Shown here: positions 15,259 through 22,854 of the stretch, piece after piece
How the letters are laid out: each line of letters begins with the position of its first letter
Numbering within the stretch: the first letter of the stretch is position 1
Origin: Rhodococcus sp. Z13
Lineage (GTDB): Bacteria; Actinomycetota; Actinomycetes; Mycobacteriales; Mycobacteriaceae
Reading direction: 5' to 3'
NCBI RefSeq assembly: GCF_025837095.1
Contig: NZ_CP107551.1
Location: 3,900,668 to 3,964,667 of the forward strand
Length of the DNA: 64,000 nucleotides
Made by a program: the position numbers and the translations under genes
Notes under the pieces: model-generated
The model's database searches: none
Told to the model about the DNA's origin: nothing
Seen by the model: only the letters and a program-made list of their open reading frames with translations

Positions 15259-16266
15259 TCAACTCGACGCGCGCACCACGAGTTCGACGGGCAGACGCGT
15301 CGATTCGGCCTCGCCGTCCCGGACGAGATCGAGCAGGCGGCGGATCGCGGTGACCCCGATGTCGTGCGCGGGTGAACGCACTGTGGTCAGCGGCACCGGC
15401 AGCTGCGCGACGACCGGGATGTCGTTGTAGCCCACCACGGCGAGATCGCCGGGGATCGACAGCCCCAGATCGCGGGCGACACCGAGGATGCCGATGGCGA
15501 TGGAGTCGCTGACCGCGAATATCGCGCGGGGGCGGTCCGGACGGTCGAGCAGCAGCCGGGCCGCCTCCACACCCCCGGCGACCTCGAAGCTCGACGGCAC
15601 GATCCGCTCCGGCGGCAACGGGACCGACGCCTCCTTCAGGGTGTCGACGAAGCCGTCGCGGCGGTCGCGGGCGGTGCTGGCGTGGTCGGGGCCGGCGATG
15701 ATCGCCAGGTCCTCGTAGCCGCGGTCGAGCAGGTGCCGGGCGGCCAGGGCGCCGCCGCGGTAGTCGTCGCCGACGACGAACGGCAGGCCCGCATCGGCGT
15801 GGCGGGTGACGGTGAGGATCGGCAGCGAGGCCAGTCCGAGGGACTCGACGAACGGGCGCGCGGGGATGTGCAGGCTGGACAGCAGCAGGCCGTCGACCTG
15901 CCGCCCGACCAGCAGCGCGATGGCGCGGCGCTGGGCGTCGAGGTCGTCGGGTGGGCTGGACAGCAGCACCGAGTAGCCGGCCTTGGTCGCGGCCTCCTCG
16001 ATGCCCTGATAGGTCGTGGCGACCACACCGTCGGTGAGCCGCGGCATGACGACACCGAGGGTGGTCGTCTTGCGAGTCCGCAGACTCGCCGCCCACAGGT
16101 TGGGCCGGTAGCCGAGTTCCGCAGCGATCTCCCGCACCCGCAGCGCCGACTCGGACCAGCCGTCGGCGGGTTCGGGCTGGCGCAGCACGCGGGAGGCCGT
16201 CGAGACGTGGACACCGGCGCGCTCGGCGATCTCCTTGAGCGTCGGCGCGCGGTCGGGACGGGGCAT
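15259..16266 (-). CDS. LacI-family transcriptional regulator
   Basis: Repressor-type protein of 335 residues. The N-terminal helix-turn-helix reads TLKEIAERAGVHVSTASRVL with the hinge segment LGYRPNLWAASLRTRKT. The periplasmic-binding-like ligand domain follows (TLGVVMPRLTDGV, then VDGLLLSS, AIFAVSDSIAIGIL and GDLAVVGYNDIPVVAQL). I choose ATG 16266 because the helix-turn-helix begins right after it; the open frame extends 66 codons further upstream but runs through the operator region. It diverges from gcdH, and four 12-bp repeats centred on AACGTT-like cores lie between (16343-16390). It therefore most likely controls gcdH and the CoA-transferase. Its effector is not evident; sugar ligands are usual, but context points to an acyl or dicarboxylate signal. 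Confidence 0.9.
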   Translation of the reverse strand: MPRPDRAPTLKEIAERAGVHVSTASRVLRQPEPADGWSESALRVREIAAELGYRPNLWAASLRTRKTTTLGVVMPRLTDGVVATTYQGIEEAATKAGYSVLLSSPPDDLDAQRRAIALLVGRQVDGLLLSSLHIPARPFVESLGLASLPILTVTRHADAGLPFVVGDDYRGGALAARHLLDRGYEDLAIIAGPDHASTARDRRDGFVDTLKEASVPLPPERIVPSSFEVAGGVEAARLLLDRPDRPRAIFAVSDSIAIGILGVARDLGLSIPGDLAVVGYNDIPVVAQLPVPLTTVRSPAHDIGVTAIRRLLDLVRDGEAESTRLPVELVVRASS

Positions 16267-16342
16267 GCGGCTCTCCTGCGGTGCGGATCGAGTTCGCGTT
16301 CCGGGTTGACGCACCCGGAACATGCCCTTTAGCGTAGGGCAC

Positions 16343-16390
16343 GCAATCGTTCGTGCAAACGTTCTCGCAAACGTTCTGACAAACGTTTCC
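16343..16390. repeat. four 12-bp tandem repeats, probable LacI operator array
   Basis: Units GCAATCGTTCGT, GCAAACGTTCTC, GCAAACGTTCTG and ACAAACGTTTCC follow in exact 12-bp steps. The last three contain the palindrome AACGTT, the usual core of LacI-family operators. The array ends 19 bases before the gcdH start codon and lies upstream of divergent lacI. Confidence 0.8.
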
Positions 16391-16409
16391 TCGACCATCG
16401 GAGGGATCC

Positions 16410-17597
16410 ATGTCCAGCCCCCAGTCCCTGACGCAGCTCTTCGCCCTCGACTCCCTGCTCTCACAGGAGGAGATCGACATCCGCGACACCGTGCGCAAGT
16501 TCGGCAACGAGCGCATCCGCCCGCACATCGCGCAGTGGTTCGAGGAAGCGAAGCTCCCCGCCCGCGAGCTCGCGAAGGAACTCGGGCAGCTCGGCGTGCT
16601 CGGCATGCACCTCGAGGGCTACGGCTGCGCCGGCACGAGCGCCACCGCCTACGGCCTGGCCTGCCTCGAACTCGAGGCCGTCGACTCCGGCATCCGCAGC
16701 CTCGTCTCCGTGCAGGGCTCCCTCGCCATGTTCTCCATCCACCACTGGGGCAGCGAGGAGCAGAAGCAGGAATGGCTCCCCCGCATGGCTGCCGGCGAGG
16801 CCATCGGCTGCTTCGGCCTCACCGAACCCGACTTCGGTTCCAACCCCGCCGGGATGCGCACCAACGCCAAGCGCGACGGCGACGACTGGATCCTCAACGG
16901 CACCAAGATGTGGATCACCAACGGTTCCATCGCCGACGTCGCCGTCGTGTGGGCGCAGACCGACCTCGACGAGGGCGCCCGCGGCATCCGCGGCTTCGTC
17001 GTCCCCACCGACACCCCCGGCTTCTCGGCGCCCGAGATCCACTCCAAGATGTCGCTGCGCGCCTCCGTCACCTCCGAACTCGTCCTCGACGGCGTGCGTC
17101 TGCCCGCCTCGGCGATGCTCTCGAAGGCCAAGGGGCTGCGTGGCCCGCTGAGCGCCCTCAACGAGGCCCGCTTCGGCATCGTCTTCGGCGCGATCGGCGC
17201 CGCCCGCGACTGCCTCGAGACCGCCGTCGACTACGCACAGTCGCGCGAGGTGTTCGACAAGCCGCTCGCCGGCTACCAGCTCACCCAGGCCAAGATCGCC
17301 GACATGGCGCTCGAGGTCGGCAAGGGTCACCTGCTCGCCTACCACCTCGGCCGTATCAAGGACCGCGGCGAGATCGCGCCGGAGCAGGTCAGCCTCGGCA
17401 AGCTCAACAACGTCCGCGAGGCCATCGCCATCGCCCGCGAATGCCGGACCATCCTGGGCGCCAACGGGATCACGCTCGAATACCCCGTCATCCGGCACGC
17501 CAACAACCTCGAATCGGTGCTGACCTACGAGGGCACCTCCGAGGTGCACCAGCTGAGCATCGGCCGCGCGCTGACCGGCGAGGACGCCTTCCGGTGA
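16410..17597 (+). CDS. gcdH: glutaryl-CoA dehydrogenase (acyl-CoA dehydrogenase family)
   Basis: FAD enzyme of 395 residues that would oxidise and decarboxylate glutaryl-CoA to crotonyl-CoA in lysine or tryptophan breakdown. The acyl-CoA dehydrogenase fold is clear: CFGLTEPDFGSNPAGM, then WITNGSIADVAVVWAQ, and the catalytic Glu in VLTYEGTSEVHQLSIGRALTG (Glu374). Arg96 in SGIRSLVSVQGSLAM corresponds to the arginine that binds the carboxylate of glutaryl-CoA, which separates GcdH from other family members. The start ATG 16410 is preceded by CGGAGGGATCC. The stop overlaps the GTG of the CoA-transferase by four bases, so both are translated together. Upstream lies the repeat array and the divergent lacI gene. 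Confidence 0.88.
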   Translation: MSSPQSLTQLFALDSLLSQEEIDIRDTVRKFGNERIRPHIAQWFEEAKLPARELAKELGQLGVLGMHLEGYGCAGTSATAYGLACLELEAVDSGIRSLVSVQGSLAMFSIHHWGSEEQKQEWLPRMAAGEAIGCFGLTEPDFGSNPAGMRTNAKRDGDDWILNGTKMWITNGSIADVAVVWAQTDLDEGARGIRGFVVPTDTPGFSAPEIHSKMSLRASVTSELVLDGVRLPASAMLSKAKGLRGPLSALNEARFGIVFGAIGAARDCLETAVDYAQSREVFDKPLAGYQLTQAKIADMALEVGKGHLLAYHLGRIKDRGEIAPEQVSLGKLNNVREAIAIARECRTILGANGITLEYPVIRHANNLESVLTYEGTSEVHQLSIGRALTGEDAFR

Positions 17598-18712
17598 TCC
17601 CCCGGTCCACATCCGGAGCCCTCGACGGGCTGGTGATCGCCGACTTCGGTCGCGTGCTCGCCGGCCCGTACGCCACGATGTTGCTCGCCGACCTCGGGGC
17701 GGAGGTCGTCAAGATCGAGCGCCCCGGTTTCGGCGACGACACCCGGCACTGGGGTCCGCCCTGGGTCGGTGACGAGTCGACCTACTTCCTCGGCGTCAAC
17801 CGCAACAAGAGGTCGGTGGCCATCGACCTGGCCACCGAGGCGGGACTCGCCGAGGCACGCGCACTCGTCGCCCGCGCCGACGTCGTCGTCGAGAACTTCC
17901 TGCCCGGCACGATGGACCGTCTCGGGCTCGGCTACGAGCAGGTGCGGCAGATCAATCCGGACATCGTCTACACCTCGATCACCGGATTCGGCGGTCACAA
18001 CAACCTTCCGGGCTACGACCTGCTGATCCAGGCCGTCGGCGGGTTGATGAGCATCACCGGACCCGACCCGGCCACCCCCACCAAGGTCGGGGTCGCCGTC
18101 GTCGACGTCATCACCGGGATGCACGCCGCGCTCGGCATCCTCGCCGCGCTGCGGCACCGCGACCGCACCGGCGAGGGCCAGCGCGTCGAGGTGAACCTGC
18201 TGTCGTCGCTGCTGTCGGCACTGGCCAACCAGTCGTCGGGGTACGTCGCCGCCGGCGTCGTCCCGAAGGCGATGGGCAACCGGCATCCGAGCATCGCACC
18301 CTACGAGGTGTTCCGCACCGCCGACCGCCCGTTCGTCCTCGCCGTCGGCAACGACCGCCAGTTCGCTTCGCTCGTCGAGGTTCTCGGCGCACCCGAACTC
18401 GCCACCGACGAACGGTTCGTCACCAACACCGCGCGCGTCGCGAACCGGGAGGAGCTGACGAAGATCGTCGACGACCTGCTGTCGACGAGAACGGCCGACG
18501 AATGGTTCGACGCGCTCACCGCCGCGCGGGTGCCGTGCGGGCCGCTCAACGACATCGCCGACGCGGTCGCGCTCGCCGAGCGGCTGGGTCTGGCGCCGGT
18601 GGTGACCATCGACGATCCGGAGCGGGAGGAACCCCTGCGTCAGATCGCCAACCCGATCCGGCTCAGTGCCACGCCGCCGACCTACCGGAGCGCACCTCCG
18701 CGGCTCGGCTGA
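17594..18712 (+). CDS. CaiB/BaiF family (family III) CoA-transferase
   Basis: CoA-transferase of 372 residues starting at GTG 17594, which overlaps the gcdH stop codon. Family III features are LDGLVIADFGRVLAGPYATMLLADLGAEVVKIE at the N-terminus, the RNKRSVAIDL segment (70-79), VVENFLPGTMDRLGLGYE, and PGYDLLIQAVGG with nucleophilic Asp142. Coupled translation with GcdH suggests it moves CoA from a donor such as succinyl-CoA to glutarate, like the eukaryotic succinate-hydroxymethylglutarate CoA-transferase. That substrate is inference from context; formyl- or carnitine-type substrates cannot be excluded from sequence. A very long hairpin follows the stop codon. Confidence 0.85.
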   Translation: MIPRSTSGALDGLVIADFGRVLAGPYATMLLADLGAEVVKIERPGFGDDTRHWGPPWVGDESTYFLGVNRNKRSVAIDLATEAGLAEARALVARADVVVENFLPGTMDRLGLGYEQVRQINPDIVYTSITGFGGHNNLPGYDLLIQAVGGLMSITGPDPATPTKVGVAVVDVITGMHAALGILAALRHRDRTGEGQRVEVNLLSSLLSALANQSSGYVAAGVVPKAMGNRHPSIAPYEVFRTADRPFVLAVGNDRQFASLVEVLGAPELATDERFVTNTARVANREELTKIVDDLLSTRTADEWFDALTAARVPCGPLNDIADAVALAERLGLAPVVTIDDPEREEPLRQIANPIRLSATPPTYRSAPPRLG

Positions 18713-18720
18713 ATCTCTTT

Positions 18721-18779
18721 GCACAAGAAGAAGACGGATACACACCTTCCAAGGGTGTGTATCCGTCTTCTCGGTGTGC
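18721..18779. terminator. very long bidirectional terminator
   Basis: Perfect 18-bp stem (18729-18746 with 18754-18771) and a 7-base loop, flanked by a further GCACA/TGTGC pair. It separates the CoA-transferase from the convergent SPW-repeat gene. Confidence 0.85.
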
Positions 18780-18788
18780 GAACTTCGT

Positions 18789-19229
18789 TCAGCGGGTGCG
18801 GTTCAGGCGATCGGTTCCCATCATGGTCGTGAGCAGACCCAGCACGCACACGACCGCGCCGGCGATGATGTGCGACCAGATCATGGAGGTGGTCGTGGTG
18901 ACGCCGCTGACCAACCACGGCGAGACGATCAGCCAGAGGCCGAGCAGCGGAGCGACGAATGCCAGACCGTGGGTACGGCCGTAGGCGGATCCCAACGCCA
19001 TGCCCAGCACGGCGATTGCGACCCCACAGATCAGGTTGGACATCACGAGAGGCATCTGATCGGCGAAGCCGATGATCCACGCGGACGCGGCGGCGTACAG
19101 ACCTGCCACCATCATCAGACCGTCGGTCAGCTGAGCGGTCGGCTGCTCTGCCATCCGGTCGTAGCGTTCGCGCATCTCGACGATATCCGGGTGGGTGTGC
19201 ATCGGGGAATGCGCAGATGATGTCGACAT
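18789..19229 (-). CDS. SPW-repeat membrane protein
   Basis: Membrane protein of 146 residues with four hydrophobic segments arranged as two SPW repeats. The first reads GLYAAASAWIIGF and the second LGLWLIVSPWLVSG, each followed by a second helix. The SPW family (PF03779) is widespread in actinobacteria; its molecular role is not known. The start is taken at ATG 19229 because GAGGAG stands nine bases before it; the ATG three codons upstream sits directly on that ribosome binding site. It stands alone between convergent and divergent neighbours. Confidence 0.85.
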   Translation of the reverse strand: MSTSSAHSPMHTHPDIVEMRERYDRMAEQPTAQLTDGLMMVAGLYAAASAWIIGFADQMPLVMSNLICGVAIAVLGMALGSAYGRTHGLAFVAPLLGLWLIVSPWLVSGVTTTTSMIWSHIIAGAVVCVLGLLTTMMGTDRLNRTR

Positions 19230-19399
19230 TGTTCTCATCTCCTCGTCGGCGACGAATCCGTGGTCAGGTTCCTAGGTGCCGACACCTCCATGTTGAACCC
19301 GAATCGGCGACCCAAGTAGGGACCAAAGTCCCTATTTCGACGACGGGGACGACCCTCGCTCCCGGTTTGCAGACTGCGGTGCGGGTGAACCCCTCCGAC

Positions 19400-19558
19400 A
19401 TGACCTCCGACGACGACTCCACCGCTCCCTACGACCCCGTCCAGGACCCCGACGCCGATCCGGACAGCCTCCTCTCCGACGCACCCGCGCAACCGGATCA
19501 AGCCGAGGGAGAGGACGATCCGGACGAAACCGGCAGCCGAAGGGAAGAAACCTCATGA
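19400..19558 (+). CDS. small acidic protein, function unknown
   Basis: Frame of 52 residues starting at ATG 19400. The product is very acidic and probably disordered, built from Asp, Glu, Pro, Ser and Gln (SDDDSTAPYDPVQDPDADP). Its last codons overlap the start of the DsbA-like gene (ATGA), so it looks translationally coupled to it. I do not recognise a family. The same frame is open 61 codons further upstream, but that part is basic and unnatural. A regulator of, or partner for, the downstream protein is possible but unproven. Confidence 0.55.
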   Translation: MTSDDDSTAPYDPVQDPDADPDSLLSDAPAQPDQAEGEDDPDETGSRREETS

Positions 19559-20229
19559 AGGTCGAACCCGGCACCGTCGTCGTCTACACCGACGTGGTCT
19601 GCGGCTGGTCGACGCTCGCCCTGTACCGATTCCTCCGGGAACGGGACAAGGCCGGGCTGGCCGACGAGGTGCGCGTCGACCACCGGCTGTTCGCCCTCGA
19701 GGACGTCAACCGATTCCCCATCCCGAAGCGGTTGCTCGAAGCCGAGGTCCCCGTCCTCGGCGCCTGCGAACCGGACTTCGGGTTCAAACCGTGGCAGCAG
19801 GACCCGTCGACCTGGCCGGGAACCTCGCTCCCGGCGAACGAGGCGGTGCACGCCGCGAAACGGCAGTCCCTCCGGGCGGCGGAGGAACTGGACCTGGCGA
19901 TCCGGTTCGCCTTCTTCCGCGACAGCCGGCCCATCCACCTCCTCCACGAGCTCTACGACATCGCGGCGGGATGCCCCTCCGTCGATGTCGATGCCCTGAC
20001 CGAGGCACTCGAATCCGGCAGCGCGCGCGGCGACATGATGCGCGACTACCGTGCCCACGTCGACGAGGTGCAGGGCAGCCCGCACTTCTTCCTGGCCGAC
20101 GGATCCGACGTCCACAATCCGGGGACGGAACTGCACTGGGTCGGCGAGCCCGGCGCCGGCTTCCCGGTGATCGACAGTGACGACCCGTCCGTCTTCGCCG
20201 ATCTCGTGCGGCGCGCGGCCGGTCGCTGA
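19555..20229 (+). CDS. DsbA-family thioredoxin-fold protein with a CGWS active-site variant
   Basis: Protein of 224 residues with a thioredoxin fold and a helical insertion, of the DsbA/FrnE/2-hydroxychromene-2-carboxylate isomerase group. The strand VVVYTDVVCGWSTLALYRFL carries CGWS where oxidoreductases have CxxC, so only Cys16 remains. The later segment GSPHFFLADGSDVHNPG contains the cis-proline region. There is no signal peptide, so it acts in the cytoplasm. A monothiol centre suggests glutathione- or mycothiol-S-transferase-like or isomerase chemistry rather than disulfide formation; this is inference. It overlaps the small acidic gene by four bases. A DUF421 gene converges from the right. 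Confidence 0.82.
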   Translation: MKVEPGTVVVYTDVVCGWSTLALYRFLRERDKAGLADEVRVDHRLFALEDVNRFPIPKRLLEAEVPVLGACEPDFGFKPWQQDPSTWPGTSLPANEAVHAAKRQSLRAAEELDLAIRFAFFRDSRPIHLLHELYDIAAGCPSVDVDALTEALESGSARGDMMRDYRAHVDEVQGSPHFFLADGSDVHNPGTELHWVGEPGAGFPVIDSDDPSVFADLVRRAAGR

Positions 20230-20247
20230 ACCCCGGCCGGGCTCGGG

Positions 20248-20727
20248 CTAGTCGGGCTCGGGCTCGTCCGGAGCCCCGTCCTTCGCAGCGACCCGGGTGA
20301 AGAACGAGATGCGGCCGTTGGTCTCGAGGATCGCCAGTTCGATCTCCGAGAAACGGCGGATGCCGTTCTGCCGGGCCGCGGCAAGGAGGTCGTCGAGCGA
20401 CAAACGTTCCCGCCGAAGGTTCTTCATGTCCGGTTCGCCCTGTTCGACGATGACCACCGGCACGCCGTGCGTGATCCCCCGCAGCCTCGGGAAGCGCGAG
20501 TTGATCACCGTCAGGCCGAGGGTGAGCAACGCGAAGGTGCCGATGGTGAGCACGGAGGTGGTCGCCGAGACGTCGTCCTGGGTGATGCCCTGTTGGACGA
20601 GATCCCCCATCGCGACGAAGAGCACCAGCTGGAAGGTGCTGAGCTCCCCGACCGTGGAGCGACCCACGATGCGGGTGATACCCCAGAGGAAGAAGAACAG
20701 GACGAGGGCGCGGAACACGATCTCCAT
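20248..20727 (-). CDS. DUF421 membrane protein (YetF-like)
   Basis: Protein of 159 residues with three N-terminal membrane segments and a soluble alpha/beta C-terminal domain, as in the DUF421/YetF family. Family segments are RIVGRSTVGELSTFQLVLFVAMGDL and LSLDDLLAAARQNGIRRFSEIELAILETNGRISFF. I start at ATG 20727, which overlaps the stop codon of the upstream gene in a TGATG arrangement; a GTG five codons earlier is possible. The role of the family is unclear. B. subtilis relatives in spores bind phospholipid or affect germination. It is clearly cotranscribed with the upstream membrane-anchored protein. Confidence 0.85.
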   Translation of the reverse strand: MEIVFRALVLFFFLWGITRIVGRSTVGELSTFQLVLFVAMGDLVQQGITQDDVSATTSVLTIGTFALLTLGLTVINSRFPRLRGITHGVPVVIVEQGEPDMKNLRRERLSLDDLLAAARQNGIRRFSEIELAILETNGRISFFTRVAAKDGAPDEPEPD

Positions 20728-21248
20728 CAGGGCACCACCCACGTGTCGAAATAAATTGTCGCAGCCGCTGTCTCACCGTCCATGAGCGAAACCGAGCCGG
20801 ACTCGCCCCACTGCTTCCCGGCGCGGATCCGCACGTCGAGGGAGAAGGTGAACTCTTCGCCGGGTGGCGGGTCGAAGGTCATGTACACCAGGCCGTCACC
20901 GGCGGTCTCCGACGCCGGTTCGGGCAGCCGGCCCCGCATCTCGAGGATCTCGAAATAGGACGTGTCGAGCGCCAGCACGATCTCGCCGTCGAAACCCCCG
21001 GGACGGCTCACCGTCACCGACCAGGGCACGTCGAGTCCGGGACGGGCGATCCGCGGATAGGTCAACTCGAGTTCGTAGCCGCCACCGGCCGCCGACATCT
21101 CGGCACTGCGCACCCCGAGCAGGCCGAGACCGCCGGCCAGCACGACGATCAGGAGCGCGACCGTCGCCGCCGCACGCAGGAAGGCGACCGACCGACTCCG
21201 CGCCACACGCCCGACGTCGTCACAGGTCGATTCGGGCGGCCGCTCCAT
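20727..21248 (-). CDS. membrane-anchored protein of unknown function
   Basis: Protein of 173 residues. About 22 hydrophilic residues are followed by one hydrophobic segment (FLRAAATVALLIVVLAGGLGLLGV), then an extracytoplasmic domain with many beta-type segments (YELELTYPRIARPGLDVPWSVTVS and TFDPPPGEEFTFSLDVRIRAGKQWG). The domain resembles an immunoglobulin-like fold, but I recognise no family. The start ATG 21248 gives MERPPESTC; the frame is open 25 codons upstream. The stop is fused to the start of the DUF421 gene, so the two probably act together at the membrane. Confidence 0.7.
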   Translation of the reverse strand: MERPPESTCDDVGRVARSRSVAFLRAAATVALLIVVLAGGLGLLGVRSAEMSAAGGGYELELTYPRIARPGLDVPWSVTVSRPGGFDGEIVLALDTSYFEILEMRGRLPEPASETAGDGLVYMTFDPPPGEEFTFSLDVRIRAGKQWGESGSVSLMDGETAAATIYFDTWVVP

Positions 21249-21422
21249 GCGTCCACGTTGGCACAAACACCCCGCGACGGTAGGTGTTTGAGAGACCGCA
21301 TCCCGGGTAGCCGCTGGTAGCACGACGGGTCACCGCCGCGTAGCACGACGGGTCACCGGCGCGGCGGATGCCGTGAACACCCCTGAATTCCCCACACGGA
21401 AGATCGAACCCGAGGAGCATCC

Positions 21423-22337
21423 ATGTTTCGTCACACCGACCATCTGCAGTTCGACGTCAAGCCGGAGAAGCCCGATCCCGTCTACGCCCGCAAACTCCAG
21501 GAGCTGATCGGCGGGGCCTACGGCGAGATGACCGTGACCATGCAGTACCTCTTCCAGGGCTGGAACTGTCGCATGCCAGGCAAGTACAAGGACATGATCA
21601 TGGACGTGGCGACCGAGGAGATCGGTCACGTCGAGATGATCGCCACCATGGTGGCGCGTCTGCTCGAAGGCGCACCTGCCACGGAGTCGACCAAGAACGC
21701 GGCCGCCGATCCCGTCGTCGCGGCGGTGCTCGGTGGCATGGACCCGCAGCAGGCCATCGTCTCCGGTGGCGGCCCGACCCTCGCCGACAGCAACGGTGTG
21801 CCGTGGAACGGCCGCTTCATCGTCGCCAGCGGCAACCTGCTCGCCGACTTCCGGGCCAACGTCGCCGCCGAAGCGCAGGGCCGGGTGCAGACCGCGCGGC
21901 TGTACAACATGACCGACGATCCGGGCGTCAAGGACATGCTCCGGTTCAATCTGGCCCGCGACACCTACCACCAGAACCTGTGGCTCGCCGCCATCGAGGA
22001 ACTGAAGGCCGACGGCATCGAACCCAGCCCCATCGCGCCGAACGCCCTGTTCGACGAGGAGCACTCGGAACACGCCTCGAGCCTGTGGCACCTGTCGGAC
22101 GGCGCGGCCTCCGATCAGGGTCGCTGGGCGCACGGCACCGGCCCCGACGGGACGACGCCCATGTCGTTCCTGCCCGATCCCGTCCCGCTCGGTGACGTGG
22201 CGAGCGCTCCCCCGCCGGACCCGAAGCTGTACGCCAGCTACGACGGGTCGCAGGGCGAACCGCGTTCGGCCGCACTGGGAACCGAGAAGGGACTCATGGG
22301 CAAGATGAAGGACGCCCTCGATCCCGACACCCCGTAA
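21423..22337 (+). CDS. manganese catalase
   Basis: Non-haem dimanganese catalase of 304 residues that removes hydrogen peroxide in the cytoplasm. It starts MFRHTDHLQFDVKPEKPDPVYARKLQEL, the typical family N-terminus. Metal ligands are Glu35 in GAYGEMTVTMQYLFQGWNCR, Glu66 and His69 in ATEEIGHVEM, and Glu150 and His183 in the second half (NVAAEAQGRVQTARLYNM and RDTYHQNLW). The four-helix ferritin-like core is followed by a long C-terminal tail. The ATG is preceded by CGAGGAGCATCC. It is a single gene ended by a strong hairpin. With ahpCF 11 kb away it adds to peroxide defence; mycothiol- and haem-based systems are not seen here. Confidence 0.92.
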   Translation: MFRHTDHLQFDVKPEKPDPVYARKLQELIGGAYGEMTVTMQYLFQGWNCRMPGKYKDMIMDVATEEIGHVEMIATMVARLLEGAPATESTKNAAADPVVAAVLGGMDPQQAIVSGGGPTLADSNGVPWNGRFIVASGNLLADFRANVAAEAQGRVQTARLYNMTDDPGVKDMLRFNLARDTYHQNLWLAAIEELKADGIEPSPIAPNALFDEEHSEHASSLWHLSDGAASDQGRWAHGTGPDGTTPMSFLPDPVPLGDVASAPPPDPKLYASYDGSQGEPRSAALGTEKGLMGKMKDALDPDTP

Positions 22338-22353
22338 TCCCGGCACGTTACGA

Positions 22354-22383
22354 GCCGCCCCGATCCGCACGGACCGGGGCGGC
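22354..22383. terminator. bidirectional terminator after Mn catalase
   Basis: Stem GCCGCCCCG paired with CGGGGCGGC around a 12-base loop, between the convergent catalase (ends 22337) and DUF6098 gene (ends 22396). Confidence 0.75.
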
Positions 22384-22395
22384 CGTCGTCGGGAC

Positions 22396-22854
22396 CTACG
22401 CGCTGCGGCGTGAGTCGTTCCCCACGTCGAAGCGCTCGTGGTACCAGCGTGTCGCCTCGTCGAGGACCTCCCGTGCGATCCGCGCGTGCGGCCGGACGTC
22501 GACGAGCAGCGGTTCGTGATCGGAGCCGCGGCCCACCATCCGTCCGGTGAGCAGCCACGCGAAGCGGCCGTCCTCCTGGGCGGGTTCGGAGTACTTGCAG
22601 AGCCGGCGGGCCACCCAGTCCTTGACCGGCCGCCGCCACCACGGCTCCGGCGAGATCGTCGTGGCGGACAGGCCCGGCAGGGTCACGTTCGCCTCGTGGT
22701 CGCGGCTCGGGCCGTCCTCGGCGTCGGCCACCGGTCCTTTCGAATACCTCAGGTACAGCAGCGGATCGGTGGCGAGGTCCGCGAGCTGATCGAGCGAGGT
22801 GACGAGCGGCATGTCGTCGGGATCGGGCTGATAGCCGTGCACAGAAGTACCCAC
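22396..22854 (-). CDS. DUF6098 family protein
   Basis: Protein of 152 residues without membrane segments. The segments PLVTSLDQLADLATDPLLYLRYSKGP, LPGLSATTISPEPWWRRPVKDWVARRLCKY and WLLTGRMVGRGSDHEPLLVDV match the actinobacterial family DUF6098, whose function is unknown. The start GTG 22854 is chosen because GGAAGGAAGGGG lies five bases upstream; a GTG at codon 5 is an alternative. It converges on the Mn catalase gene. Upstream lies a long gene-free region with repeated CCGGAAGGA elements, one of which overlaps its ribosome binding site. Autoregulation through these is conceivable but not shown. Confidence 0.75.
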   Translation of the reverse strand: MGTSVHGYQPDPDDMPLVTSLDQLADLATDPLLYLRYSKGPVADAEDGPSRDHEANVTLPGLSATTISPEPWWRRPVKDWVARRLCKYSEPAQEDGRFAWLLTGRMVGRGSDHEPLLVDVRPHARIAREVLDEATRWYHERFDVGNDSRRSA

